Shown: one piece after another, positions 1 to 7,108 of the stretch
Numbering within the stretch: position 1 is the stretch's first letter
Layout: the number at the start of each line of letters is the position of its first letter
Assembly (NCBI GenBank): GCA_963850195.1
Contig: CAWKKD010000005.1
Span: forward strand, 186,001-250,000
DNA from: Actinoallomurus sp963850195
GTDB taxonomy: Bacteria; Actinomycetota; Actinomycetes; Streptosporangiales; Streptosporangiaceae
DNA: 64,000 nucleotides
Direction of reading: 5' to 3'
Made by a program: the position numbers and the translations under genes
Notes under the pieces: model-generated
The model's database searches: none
Told to the model about the DNA's origin: nothing
The model's input: the letters and a program-made list of their open reading frames with translations, nothing else

Positions 1-1215
1 GTTGGTCGCCCACACGTGGACGGTGCCGGTGGACAGGCCGCCCTGGACGTGGACGTTCACGGTCTGCGGCGATCCGGACGTCGTGGTCTCCAGGATGGTG
101 GAGTAGTCGGTGCCGCCCTTCAGCGTCATGTACGCGCCGTTGGACTCGGCGCCGCCGAGGTATCCGGAGGCACCGTCGATGAACGTCCAGCCGGGCCGGG
201 TGAACTGCGTGACCTGCGCGGTCGCCCAGGTGCTGGCGCCGATCGTGTAGGCGCCCGACCAGGGTGATGCGGCGGTCGCCAGGCCGACGGTGTTGTAGGG
301 CAGCGTGGGGTAGATCGCGGCGATGAGCGGCCAGTTGAAGAAGCTGGTCATCCTGGCGTCGGTGTAGCCGCGCACGATGGCGCGGATCAGCGCGGGCGCG
401 CCGGTGTCCATGTCCTGCGAGCCGCTCTCGCTGTCCCACAGCGGCTTGCCGTTGTTCTTGGCCGTGGCGGTGCTGGAGCACGTGTCGGCGCTGCCGCCAT
501 CGCCGCCCTCGCACGAGTAGTGCGCGCCGATGATGGAGACCGCGTCGTTGAAGGCGGGGTTGCCCGCCATGTCGTCGGCGACGCCCCAGCCGCTGTCGTC
601 GGCGACGAGCTGGACGCCCGGGTAGCCGTGCGCGTTCAGCGCCGTACGCAGCTGGACGAACCAGTTCGCGTCGTGGCCGCGCTCGTTCCAGCCGCCGAGG
701 TACTTGATGGTGAGGTCGTGCTGCTTGGCGCAGTCCAGCCACGAGATCAGGTAGTTGATCGTGTCGGTGGACCAGAACCCGCCGTTGATCCAGCCCGGGG
801 CCGCCCACGCCAGGCCGTACAGGCCGATGCCGGGGTTGCGCGCCTTGGCCTGCTCGCCGAGCCAGAACTCATAGCCCGCGTCGCAGTTGATCGCGCCTCG
901 GGTGTGCTCGATCGACGGCTCCGAGCCGTCGGTGGAGTTGGCGTCGCCGCCGATCTCCAGCTTCAGCAGCTGCAGGTCGGCCCCGTACCCCGGTTTGAAC
1001 AGGTAGTCCAGGATCTGCGACTGCTGGGCGGCGGGGTAGTTCGTCAGCAGGCGGGAGTTACCGCCGCCACCGCTGATCGCGCCGATGCCGTCGAAGGTCC
1101 GTCCGCCCTGGCCGCCGTCCACGGTGATGGACGTGGTCGCGGCCTGGGCCGGAGCGGCGCCCCCGACGAGCAGGGCGGCGAGCAGGGCCAGCACCCACAC
1201 CGGCGCGAACCTCAT
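1..1215 (-). CDS. Secreted GH59-type galactosidase (galactocerebrosidase family), 3' end cut by window edge
   Basis: The visible 405 residues begin with a signal peptide (hydrophobic stretch about residues 8-22, likely cleavage after AQA at 23-25). A (beta/alpha)8 barrel in the style of GH59 galactocerebrosidases follows. The probable acid/base Glu178 sits in GGWNERG and the probable nucleophile Glu263 in WDSESGS, the arrangement known for that family, which removes beta-galactosyl residues from glycolipids or glycans. The ATG at 1215 overlaps the stop of the upstream GH76 gene (TGATG), so the two are probably translationally coupled and co-regulated by the operator at 2702-2713. The barrel is complete; the C-terminal beta-sandwich region continues past base 1. 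The family call is from motifs and overall resemblance; the true substrate is unknown. Confidence 0.85.
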   Translation of the reverse strand, partial: MRFAPVWVLALLAALLVGGAAPAQAATTSITVDGGQGGRTFDGIGAISGGGGNSRLLTNYPAAQQSQILDYLFKPGYGADLQLLKLEIGGDANSTDGSEPSIEHTRGAINCDAGYEFWLGEQAKARNPGIGLYGLAWAAPGWINGGFWSTDTINYLISWLDCAKQHDLTIKYLGGWNERGHDANWFVQLRTALNAHGYPGVQLVADDSGWGVADDMAGNPAFNDAVSIIGAHYSCEGGDGGSADTCSSTATAKNNGKPLWDSESGSQDMDTGAPALIRAIVRGYTDARMTSFFNWPLIAAIYPTLPYNTVGLATAASPWSGAYTIGASTWATAQVTQFTRPGWTFIDGASGYLGGAESNGAYMTLKGGTDYSTILETTTSGSPQTVNVHVQGGLSTGTVHVWATN

Positions 1216-2645
1216 CAGCCTGCGGCGTTCAGGAGGTCGAGAACGCTCTGCTGGCAGCCGTAGTCGCTGGCGCCGTTGCCGCCGGCCCAGTGCGGACCGT
1301 ACTGGTCGAGGGGGTTGCGGTCGTGGGCGTACGCGGAGTTCGCCCAGCCGCCGAGCGTGCCGGCGTACGGGTGGTCGGACAGCCGGCCGTTGAGCGCGCC
1401 GAGGCCGCGTACGTAGGCGCCCTTGAAGGTCGGGCCGTCGCCGGTGCAGGAGTCGCCCTCACCGGGTTCGCGCAGCACGCCACCGCTCACCAGCTTGGTG
1501 GTGGAGGCGTCGGCCAGGGTGCGCGCGGTGGTGAGAAACGAGGAGTCGCCGGTGGCCCGGTTCAGCTCGGCCAGCCCGCCGAGCACCACACCCTGGTTGT
1601 AGGTCCAGGTCGTCTGGCCGTTGTTGGCGCAGGACGCGGTGAGCCCGTCGTTGATCATGTGGTCGCCGTTGATCATTCCGCTGTTCTGGAACCAGGACCA
1701 TTCGTTCTTCGCGCGGTTCAGGTACGTCGTGTCGCCGGAGATGCGGTTGTGCAGGGCGGCGTTCAGCTCGAGGAAGAGCTCGTTGGTGATGGCGTTCTTG
1801 TAATTGCTCGACTGGTTCCACCAGACGCCGCCGCCGCACGTGCCGTCCCAGTAGGCGTTCATGTGGTCCGCGTCCGTACGCGCCGTGCTGAGGTAACGGG
1901 AGTCGCCGGTCAGGTCGTACGCGTCCACCCAGGCGAGGCCCCACCAGCCGGTGTCGTCCAGGTACTCGTTGGTGAAGTTGCCGCCCTGGGCGCCGAGGTT
2001 CCTGTCGTACGTGTCGGCGATGGCGTACCGGTAGCTGGGCATGCCGGTGACGCGGACGTTGTCGATGATCGCGGTCAGGGCGTTCGCGGCGGTCCACCAG
2101 CCGTTGCCGCCGAAGAGCTTGCTGCCACGGTCGTACGACATCATCAGGGCGGTGGCCGCGGCGGTGCGTCGCTCCCCCGCGTTCCAGGTCGTACGCGCCC
2201 AGGTCGTACAGGCGATGGAGCCCGCGACCTGGCCGCACGCGCGCAGCGCGCCGACGCCCTGGGTGTTCCAGTCGTCGACGTTGTACATGAGGGTGCGCCA
2301 GCCGCCCTGCCCCGACGGCACGGTCGTGTCGCCCAGCTTGCTGCCGTCGTTCCAGGACCGCCCGCCGTCCATCGACCGGTCCAGCCAGACCTCGTCACCG
2401 GCTCCGCCGCCGTCGATGGACGCCCAGCCCATCGCGTCGTCGTCGTCGAAGTGCATCGCCAGCGTGCGGCCCGACAGCGAGGCCGTCACCGGCACCCGGT
2501 CCTTCGGGCTCAGCGCGGGATCGCGGGCGTCGCAGTACTTGTTGCACAGCGTGGCGGCCGACGCCACGCCCGGGGTGACGGCAAAAGACAACGTTGTCAA
2601 AAACAGCAGGAAGACGGCAGCGAGAATTGACCTCTGTGCATGCAT
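1215..2645 (-). CDS. Secreted GH76 alpha-1,6-mannanase-type glycoside hydrolase
   Basis: 476 residues. A signal peptide covers about residues 1-30 (cleavage near VASA). A Cys-containing N-terminal region of about 130 residues precedes the (alpha/alpha)6 barrel from about residue 160 to the end. The double aspartate D230-D231 in NEYLDDTGWWGLAW matches the catalytic Asp pair of GH76 endo-alpha-1,6-mannanases, which cut alpha-1,6-mannan backbones. Aromatic-rich motifs (WWNQSSNYKNAITNE) also fit the family. It is the first gene of a two-gene unit with the GH59 gene, whose start overlaps this stop. The promoter and a LacI-type operator lie just upstream, suggesting sugar-induced expression. The N-terminal extension before the catalytic barrel is longer than in minimal GH76 enzymes and resembles no domain I can name. 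Confidence 0.88.
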   Translation of the reverse strand: MHAQRSILAAVFLLFLTTLSFAVTPGVASAATLCNKYCDARDPALSPKDRVPVTASLSGRTLAMHFDDDDAMGWASIDGGGAGDEVWLDRSMDGGRSWNDGSKLGDTTVPSGQGGWRTLMYNVDDWNTQGVGALRACGQVAGSIACTTWARTTWNAGERRTAAATALMMSYDRGSKLFGGNGWWTAANALTAIIDNVRVTGMPSYRYAIADTYDRNLGAQGGNFTNEYLDDTGWWGLAWVDAYDLTGDSRYLSTARTDADHMNAYWDGTCGGGVWWNQSSNYKNAITNELFLELNAALHNRISGDTTYLNRAKNEWSWFQNSGMINGDHMINDGLTASCANNGQTTWTYNQGVVLGGLAELNRATGDSSFLTTARTLADASTTKLVSGGVLREPGEGDSCTGDGPTFKGAYVRGLGALNGRLSDHPYAGTLGGWANSAYAHDRNPLDQYGPHWAGGNGASDYGCQQSVLDLLNAAG

Positions 2646-2701
2646 GGCGGGGTGCTCCTGAACCCTTGACGGGCGCTGGCGGGGCGCACGTTCGATGAGC
2701 G

Positions 2702-2713
2702 GAGAGCGCTCTC
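2702..2713. promoter_or_regulatory. LacI-family operator (perfect 12-bp palindrome)
   Basis: GAGAGCGCTCTC is a perfect palindrome with the central CG typical of LacI/GalR-family operators, and resembles the CebR box of streptomycetes (TGGGAGCGCTCCCA). It lies directly downstream of the predicted -10 box, across the expected transcription start of the GH76-GH59 unit, where a repressor would block initiation. No LacI-type gene is in the window, so the regulator must be encoded elsewhere. Confidence 0.7.
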
Positions 2714-2717
2714 ATGG

Positions 2718-2746
2718 AAGTTAACCAGCGGTCAGGATCGCGTCAA
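2718..2746 (-). promoter_or_regulatory. Predicted sigma-70-type promoter of the GH76-GH59 unit
   Basis: Read on the minus strand: TTGACG (-35, 2741-2746), a 17-bp spacer, then TAACTT (-10, 2718-2723). The -35 box differs from the consensus only in its last base, and the spacing is ideal. Transcription would begin near 2710, inside the palindrome, about 65 nt before the GH76 start codon. Confidence 0.6.
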
Positions 2747-2815
2747 TGCCTGGTTCATGATCAGCTGATTCGCGAAATTCACACCTGCTATGGGCGGCCG
2801 ATTTCGCGCATTCGA

Positions 2816-4477
2816 TCAGCCCGGTTTCGTCTCGGTGACGCGGCCGTCCGTGAGGTGGAGGCGGCGGGTGGTGTGCACCGCGTCGATCATCCGGCGGTCG
2901 TGGGTGACCAGCAGCAGGGTGCCGGGATAGGAGTCGAGCGCGGACTCCAGCTGTTCGATCGCCGCGAGGTCGAGGTGGTTGGTCGGCTCGTCCAGGACGA
3001 GCAGGTTCACCCCGCGCGCCTGCAGCAACGCGAGGGCCGCCCGCGTGCGTTCCCCGGGGGACAGCGTCGCCGCGGGACGGGTCACGTGCGCGGCGCGCAG
3101 CCCGAACTTCGCCAGGAGGGTACGGATCTCGGCCGGCGGCAGCTCCGGGACCACCGCGCCGAAGGCCTCCAGCAGGGCCTCCTCGCCGAAGAACAGGGCG
3201 CGCGCCTGGTCGACCTCGCCGACCACCACACCCGGACCGAGCGAGGCATGGCCCTCCGTGAGCTCGGCCCGGCCCAGCAGCGCCGACAGCAGGGTCGACT
3301 TGCCCGCGCCGTTGGCTCCGGTGATCGCGACGCGTTCGGCCCAGTTGACCTGCAGGTCGACGGGGCCCAGCGTGAAGGTTCCGAGCCGCAGGACCGCGGA
3401 GCGCAGGGTCACCACAGCGGCGCCGGAACGCGGGGCGACGGCGATCTCCATCCGCAGCTCCCACTCCTTGCGGGGCTCCTCGATGGCCTCCATCCGCTCG
3501 ATCGCGCGCTCGGTCTGCCGGACCTTGGACGCCTGCTTCTCGCTCGCGTCGGCGCGGAAGTTCCGGCCGACCTTGTCGTTGTCACCGCCGTTGGCGCCAC
3601 GGGCCTTTCGCCGGGCGTTCCGTACGCCCTTGGCGGCCCACTCCCGCTGGGTCCGGCCGCGGTCCTGCAACGAATCGACCTTGGCCGCGTACTCCTCATA
3701 GTCGGCCCGCGCGTGCCTGCGGGCGACCTCGCGCTCGGCCAGGTACGCGGCGTACCCGCCGCCGTAGGTGTTCACCTGCTGCTGGGCCAGGTCGAGCTCC
3801 ACGACCCGGGTGACCGTACGGTCCAGGAACTCGCGGTCGTGGCTGACCAGCACCGTGCCGGCCCGCAGGCTCATGACGAAGCGTTCGAGCCGCTCCAGCC
3901 CGTCGAGGTCCAGATTGTTGGTCGGCTCGTCGAGCAGGAAGATGTCGTAGCGGCTGAGCAGCAGCGACGCCATCCCCGCGCGGGCCGCCTGGCCGCCGGA
4001 CAGGGAGACCATCGGCTGGTCGAGATCGACCGCCAGGCCCAGCTCGGTGGCCACCTCGCCGGCCCGGTCCTCGAGGTCGGCACCGCCCAACGCAAGCCAT
4101 CGCTCCAGGGCGAGGGAGTAGTCCTCATCGGCGCCGTCACGCCCGTCGACCAGGCCCTCGGTCGCCCGGTCCAGCTCCCGCTGGGCATCGGCCACCCCGG
4201 TACGCCGGGTGAGGAAGCCGATCACCGTCTCACCCTCGCGCCGCTCCGCCTCCTGCGGCAGGTAGCCGACGACCGCCGAGGTCGGGCTGAGCGTCACGGA
4301 GCCGCTCTCGGGCGCGAGCAGGCCCCCGAGGGTCCGCAGCAAGGTGGACTTGCCCGCGCCGTTGACCCCGACCAGGCCGACGACCTCCCCGGGCGAGAGG
4401 ACGAACTCGAGCCCGGAGAACAGGGCACGGTCACCGTGTCCGGCGGCGAGATCCTTGGCGACAAGCGTTGCGGTCAT
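2816..4477 (-). CDS. ABC-F family ATPase (possible ribosome-protection/antibiotic-resistance type)
   Basis: 553 residues with two ATP-binding domains and no membrane segments, the ABC-F layout. Domain 1 has Walker A GVNGAGKST (37-45), signature LSGGQ (159-163) and Walker B LLDEPTNNLD from 181. Domain 2 has Walker A GANGAGKST (387-395), a variant signature LSPGE (472-476) and Walker B LVLDEPTNHLD from 493. A charged inter-domain linker (about 250-350) would reach into the ribosome. Proteins of this size include macrolide-protection factors of producers, but also housekeeping ABC-F paralogues. Closeness to a macrolide-type PKS makes self-resistance an attractive inference, not a demonstrated role. 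The 20 bases upstream of the ATG lack a clear Shine-Dalgarno sequence, so the message may be leaderless or nearly so. Confidence 0.9.
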   Translation of the reverse strand: MTATLVAKDLAAGHGDRALFSGLEFVLSPGEVVGLVGVNGAGKSTLLRTLGGLLAPESGSVTLSPTSAVVGYLPQEAERREGETVIGFLTRRTGVADAQRELDRATEGLVDGRDGADEDYSLALERWLALGGADLEDRAGEVATELGLAVDLDQPMVSLSGGQAARAGMASLLLSRYDIFLLDEPTNNLDLDGLERLERFVMSLRAGTVLVSHDREFLDRTVTRVVELDLAQQQVNTYGGGYAAYLAEREVARRHARADYEEYAAKVDSLQDRGRTQREWAAKGVRNARRKARGANGGDNDKVGRNFRADASEKQASKVRQTERAIERMEAIEEPRKEWELRMEIAVAPRSGAAVVTLRSAVLRLGTFTLGPVDLQVNWAERVAITGANGAGKSTLLSALLGRAELTEGHASLGPGVVVGEVDQARALFFGEEALLEAFGAVVPELPPAEIRTLLAKFGLRAAHVTRPAATLSPGERTRAALALLQARGVNLLVLDEPTNHLDLAAIEQLESALDSYPGTLLLVTHDRRMIDAVHTTRRLHLTDGRVTETKPG

Positions 4478-4588
4478 AGAAGGCCAACGCTATCCCGTCT
4501 TACGAGGACGCCTCGCCTGTTGAAGGTTGCGGAGATTGCGGCCAAGGGAATGGGTGGTCCAGGCCACTAGTCAGGTCATGGAGGGGAA
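4478..4588. other. Divergent intergenic region between the ABC-F and GyrI-like genes
   Basis: 111 bp that must hold both promoters. A small inverted repeat CGAGG-ACG-CCTCG lies at 4503-4515. A plausible minus-strand -10 (TAGCGT) lies only 9 nt before the ABC-F ATG, but no convincing -35 box is present. GGAGGGG at 4579-4585 is the ribosome-binding site of the plus-strand gene. Confidence 0.4.
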
Positions 4589-5032
4589 ATGAGCCATCGA
4601 GTGACCGTCACCGAGGTCGAGGCCCGTCCGACCGCGGTGGTCACCGCGACGACCACGTGGCAGGAGTTCCCGGCGCTGTGGCCCGAACTCCTGAACGAGG
4701 TATGGGCGTGCCTGCGCGCGAACGGAATCGACCGCGGCTGCCGCAACGTCATGCTGTACCGCGACGACCTGCCCAACGTCGAGGTCGGCGTCGAACTGAC
4801 CCGGCCATGCCCTCTCACCGGACGGGTGGTCGCGTCGGCGCTGCCGGCGGGACCGACGGCGATGACCGTCCACCGCGGACCGTACGCGGGCTTGGCGGCG
4901 GCGCACCAGGCCGTACAGGCCTGGTGCGCCGCGCACGGCCGGCAACCGGCCGGCCCACGGTGGGAGGTCTACGGGCCGCACAGCGACGATCCCGCCGAGG
5001 TCTGGACCGAGATCTACTACCTGCTGACCTGA
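4589..5032 (+). CDS. GyrI-like / AraC-type effector-binding domain protein
   Basis: 147 residues forming a stand-alone GyrI-like (SOUL/BacEB-type) small-molecule-binding domain with no DNA-binding part. Typical signs are the N-terminal beta-strand start (VTVTEVEARPTAVV), the central VEVGVELTRP strand with a following GP turn, the HRGPYAGLAAAHQAV helix after a strand, and the terminal WEVYGPHSDD...VWTEIYYLL strands. The ATG has a strong ribosome-binding site (GGAGGGG, 3 nt before the start). Relatives bind hydrophobic or cationic drugs or act as gyrase-inhibitor-like proteins. Here it is divergent from the ABC-F gene, so a link to drug response is possible but unproven. Confidence 0.75.
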   Translation: MSHRVTVTEVEARPTAVVTATTTWQEFPALWPELLNEVWACLRANGIDRGCRNVMLYRDDLPNVEVGVELTRPCPLTGRVVASALPAGPTAMTVHRGPYAGLAAAHQAVQAWCAAHGRQPAGPRWEVYGPHSDDPAEVWTEIYYLLT

Positions 5033-5071
5033 CGGCCGGGGACGGTCAGGGCCGCGAAGAGTTCGTGGAGT

Positions 5072-5752
5072 TCACGGCGGCCTTCCCAGCCGATTCCCCG
5101 GGGTCTCGGGCGGGCGCCAGGCGCCCGCGAGACGTGTGGCGGTTTCCACCTCCGGACGTTCGATGCCGCCCAGAATGTTCGCGACGAAGTCGTCCTCTTG
5201 GCCGACGGGCGCGACGGTCCTCAGGGTCGCGGCGGCGGTCTCGACTCCGAGGAGGCGCGTGATGAACCAGGCGCTCAGATGTGCGGCGGAGAGACAGCCG
5301 CCCGCGGTGCCCACGTTGTCGTGGGAGTGGAACGGCCTGTCGAGCACGGTGACGCCGAGCGCCTCGAGCCGTGGACGGAACACCGCGTCGGTGCAGGCGG
5401 GCTGGTCGTCCAGCAGGCCGAGGCGCTGGAGGACCAGGGCGCCCGAGCATTGGGACCCGATGAGCTGCCGGGCTCGATCGAGGTGGAGTTCGGCCAGGCA
5501 CGCCTCGTCCTCGAGGGCGTCCGGGATGCCGCCGCTGCCGATCAGTACGGCGTCGGCGTCGCGTACGGACGAGAGGGGACCGGCCGTGGCGACCTCGACG
5601 CCGTACATGGAGGTCAGGGTGCGGGACGGGGACACGAGCTCCGCGGTGATGGCGGCTTGCGGGCTCACGCGGCGGGTGCGGTTCAGGATGTGGAGGTTCG
5701 CGAAGATGTCGAGTTCGTTGAACCCGGCGTACGCGACGACGGCGACCCTCAT
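5072..5752 (-). CDS. DJ-1/PfpI family protein
   Basis: 226 residues starting MRVAVVAYAGF. The alpha/beta fold of the DJ-1/PfpI (class I amidotransferase-like) family is supported by the acidic residue Glu13 after the first strand and by the nucleophile-elbow Cys102 in IGSQCSGALVL. Many such proteins are isonitrile hydratase-, chaperone- or regulator-like; no AraC-type helix-turn-helix is fused here. The ATG at 5752 overlaps the upstream CMD-family stop by four bases (ATGA), so I chose this start over in-frame candidates further upstream, which would lie inside that gene. The pair is probably under the HxlR-type regulator encoded divergently. Substrate unknown. Confidence 0.8.
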   Translation of the reverse strand: MRVAVVAYAGFNELDIFANLHILNRTRRVSPQAAITAELVSPSRTLTSMYGVEVATAGPLSSVRDADAVLIGSGGIPDALEDEACLAELHLDRARQLIGSQCSGALVLQRLGLLDDQPACTDAVFRPRLEALGVTVLDRPFHSHDNVGTAGGCLSAAHLSAWFITRLLGVETAAATLRTVAPVGQEDDFVANILGGIERPEVETATRLAGAWRPPETPGNRLGRPP

Positions 5753-6321
5753 GCGGCAGCCTCCGGGAACCGGGCGGCCCATTCCTCGTGCTGTACGCCG
5801 GCGGCATTGCAGACGAACCCGATCAGGTGGTACCAGCCGGCCGTGGCCAGCAGCTCGAGGATCTGCGTCGTGTCGAAGTGCCGGGTGAGCGCGTGCCACA
5901 GATCGTCGGAGACGGTGCTGGTCGCGTGGAGCTCGTCGGCGAGGCGGAAGGCGGTGCCCTGCTCGGCGTCCCAGCAGGCGTCCTGCCCGCTTCCGTGGAC
6001 GGTCGAGCGGAGCTGTTCGTCGGTGAAGCCCAGCGGCTCACCGAACGCGATGGCGTGCACGCCCCACTCGTACTCGGCGCCGGTCAGCGCGCAGGTTCGG
6101 TGGATGACCACCTCGCGTACCCGGGGCGGGACCGTCGCCTTGCCGCCGAGGATGCCGGCGCCCAGTGGGCGCATCCGGCCGAAGAGCTCCTCGTGCAGGG
6201 CCAGCGTGCGGAAGAGCCGGAGCGGCTCCAGCGGGCTGCCCGGTGGCATCCACTTGGTGAGCGCCGCGTCGATGCCGGGTGCGTACGGCGGTTCGAGCGG
6301 CGCGAGTCGTGTCTCGGCCAT
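5749..6321 (-). CDS. Carboxymuconolactone decarboxylase (AhpD-like) family protein
   Basis: 190 residues starting MAETRLAPLEPPY. The CMD/AhpD-like all-helical fold is suggested by RVREVVIHRTCALTGAEYEWGVH and the following helices. The AhpD CxxC redox pair is absent; instead there is the Cys...EYEWxxH pattern found in many CMD proteins, so a peroxidase-coupled disulfide role is less likely. An upstream in-frame ATG exists, but GAGGAG at 6331-6336 points to the ATG at 6321. It is first in a two-gene unit with the DJ-1/PfpI gene (ATGA overlap) and divergent from an HxlR-type regulator, a frequent arrangement for redox- or electrophile-responsive enzymes. Confidence 0.82.
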   Translation of the reverse strand: MAETRLAPLEPPYAPGIDAALTKWMPPGSPLEPLRLFRTLALHEELFGRMRPLGAGILGGKATVPPRVREVVIHRTCALTGAEYEWGVHAIAFGEPLGFTDEQLRSTVHGSGQDACWDAEQGTAFRLADELHATSTVSDDLWHALTRHFDTTQILELLATAGWYHLIGFVCNAAGVQHEEWAARFPEAAA

Positions 6322-6342
6322 GAGCGGTAGACTCCTCTGCAT

Positions 6343-6392
6343 GCTTCGATTTCGACAGCACTCACCGTATCGCTTCGATTTTCGGAGCACAA
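6343..6392. promoter_or_regulatory. Divergent promoter region with paired GCTTCGATTT repeats (candidate HxlR operator)
   Basis: The motif GCTTCGATTT occurs at 6343-6352 and again at 6372-6381, 29 bp apart (nearly three helical turns). On the minus strand a promoter fits around them: -35 TTGTGC at 6387-6392, 17-bp spacer, -10 TACGGT at 6364-6369. One repeat lies in the spacer and the other just downstream of the start region, as expected for repressor sites. The likely ligand is the adjacent HxlR-type protein. Confidence 0.5.
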
Positions 6393-6396
6393 TGCG

Positions 6397-6744
6397 ATGA
6401 GCGTCTCACCGGACATCCCGCTGCCGGGACGGCCGTCACGGGGCTCCTCCGGCGGTCGGCCGATCATGGCGCTGCTCGACCTGCTCGGCAGGCGCTGGTC
6501 GTTGCGGGTGATCTGGGAGCTCCGCGAGGAGCCGCTGGTCTTCCGGTCGCTCCAGAGCCGATGCGAGGGCATGTCGTCGAGCGTCCTCAACCAGCGGCTG
6601 CAGGAGCTCCGCACGGCCGGGATCACCGAACTCACCGACGGCGGCTACCGGCTCACCGCCGAGGGCCGGCGGCTGCTCGACGCGTACCAGCCCATGAGCG
6701 CCTGGGCCGAACGCTGGGCCGAACGCGTCCACGGCGAATCCTGA
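6397..6744 (+). CDS. HxlR-type winged-helix transcriptional regulator
   Basis: 115 residues with a single winged helix: MALLDLLGRRWSLRVIWEL opens the domain, MSSSVLNQRLQELRTAG is the recognition region, and TDGGYRLTAEGRRLLDAY is the wing. This is the standard HxlR/MarR-like layout. The N-terminal Cys used by redox-sensing HxlR proteins (for example HypR or QorR) is missing; the only Cys lies before the recognition helix. GGAG at 6384-6387 is nine bases before the ATG. It is transcribed away from the CMD/DJ-1 gene pair and probably represses it through the repeats at 6343-6381. Confidence 0.85.
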   Translation: MSVSPDIPLPGRPSRGSSGGRPIMALLDLLGRRWSLRVIWELREEPLVFRSLQSRCEGMSSSVLNQRLQELRTAGITELTDGGYRLTAEGRRLLDAYQPMSAWAERWAERVHGES

Positions 6745-6754
6745 CGAGGACGCG

Positions 6755-7108
6755 TCAGCGCTGCTCTCCCGTGCTCGGGTTGGTGAAGGCCGCCGCGTTG
6801 CCGTAGATCCGGTAGAGCGCGAACGCGTCGGCGTACGGCGGCCGGCAGTAGGAGTCGAACAGCGTGTAGGCGGACTTGTCGGGAAGCACCTGGCCGTGCG
6901 CGCCGGGGATGTCGACCTGTCCGCCGAAGAACACGCGCATGCCGGCCACGAGCCGCGCGCGCTCCTTGGACTTCAGCGCCTTCCAGTCGTGGCACTGCGC
7001 GGTACGTACGGTGGCGGGGTCGGCCGCCGACGGCCGCCCGTCGTGGTGTGACGCCTGGCAGGCGGCGAGCGCGAACAGCGAACCCGCGACCGCGACCGCG
7101 CGGATCAT
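6755..7108 (-). CDS. Small secreted lipoprotein of unknown function
   Basis: 117 residues with an N-terminal lipoprotein signal: a short hydrophobic run followed by the lipobox LAAC, Cys17 being the lipidated residue. The mature part has two further Cys (in the QCHDW and YCRPPY contexts) and an aromatic-rich C-terminal half (YTLFDSYCRPPYADAFALYRIYGN). I do not recognise the family. The ATG overlaps the stop of the beta-helix gene (ATGA) and has a good AGGAGG site inside that gene, so the two are translated together. A membrane-anchored partner of the secreted beta-helix protein is a reasonable guess. Confidence 0.72.
   Translation of the reverse strand: MIRAVAVAGSLFALAACQASHHDGRPSAADPATVRTAQCHDWKALKSKERARLVAGMRVFFGGQVDIPGAHGQVLPDKSAYTLFDSYCRPPYADAFALYRIYGNAAAFTNPSTGEQR

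Noticed and set aside
1290..4570. Long plus-strand frames opposite the GH76 and ABC-F genes
   Set aside because: Both minus-strand genes have complete family motifs; the plus-strand translations have none.
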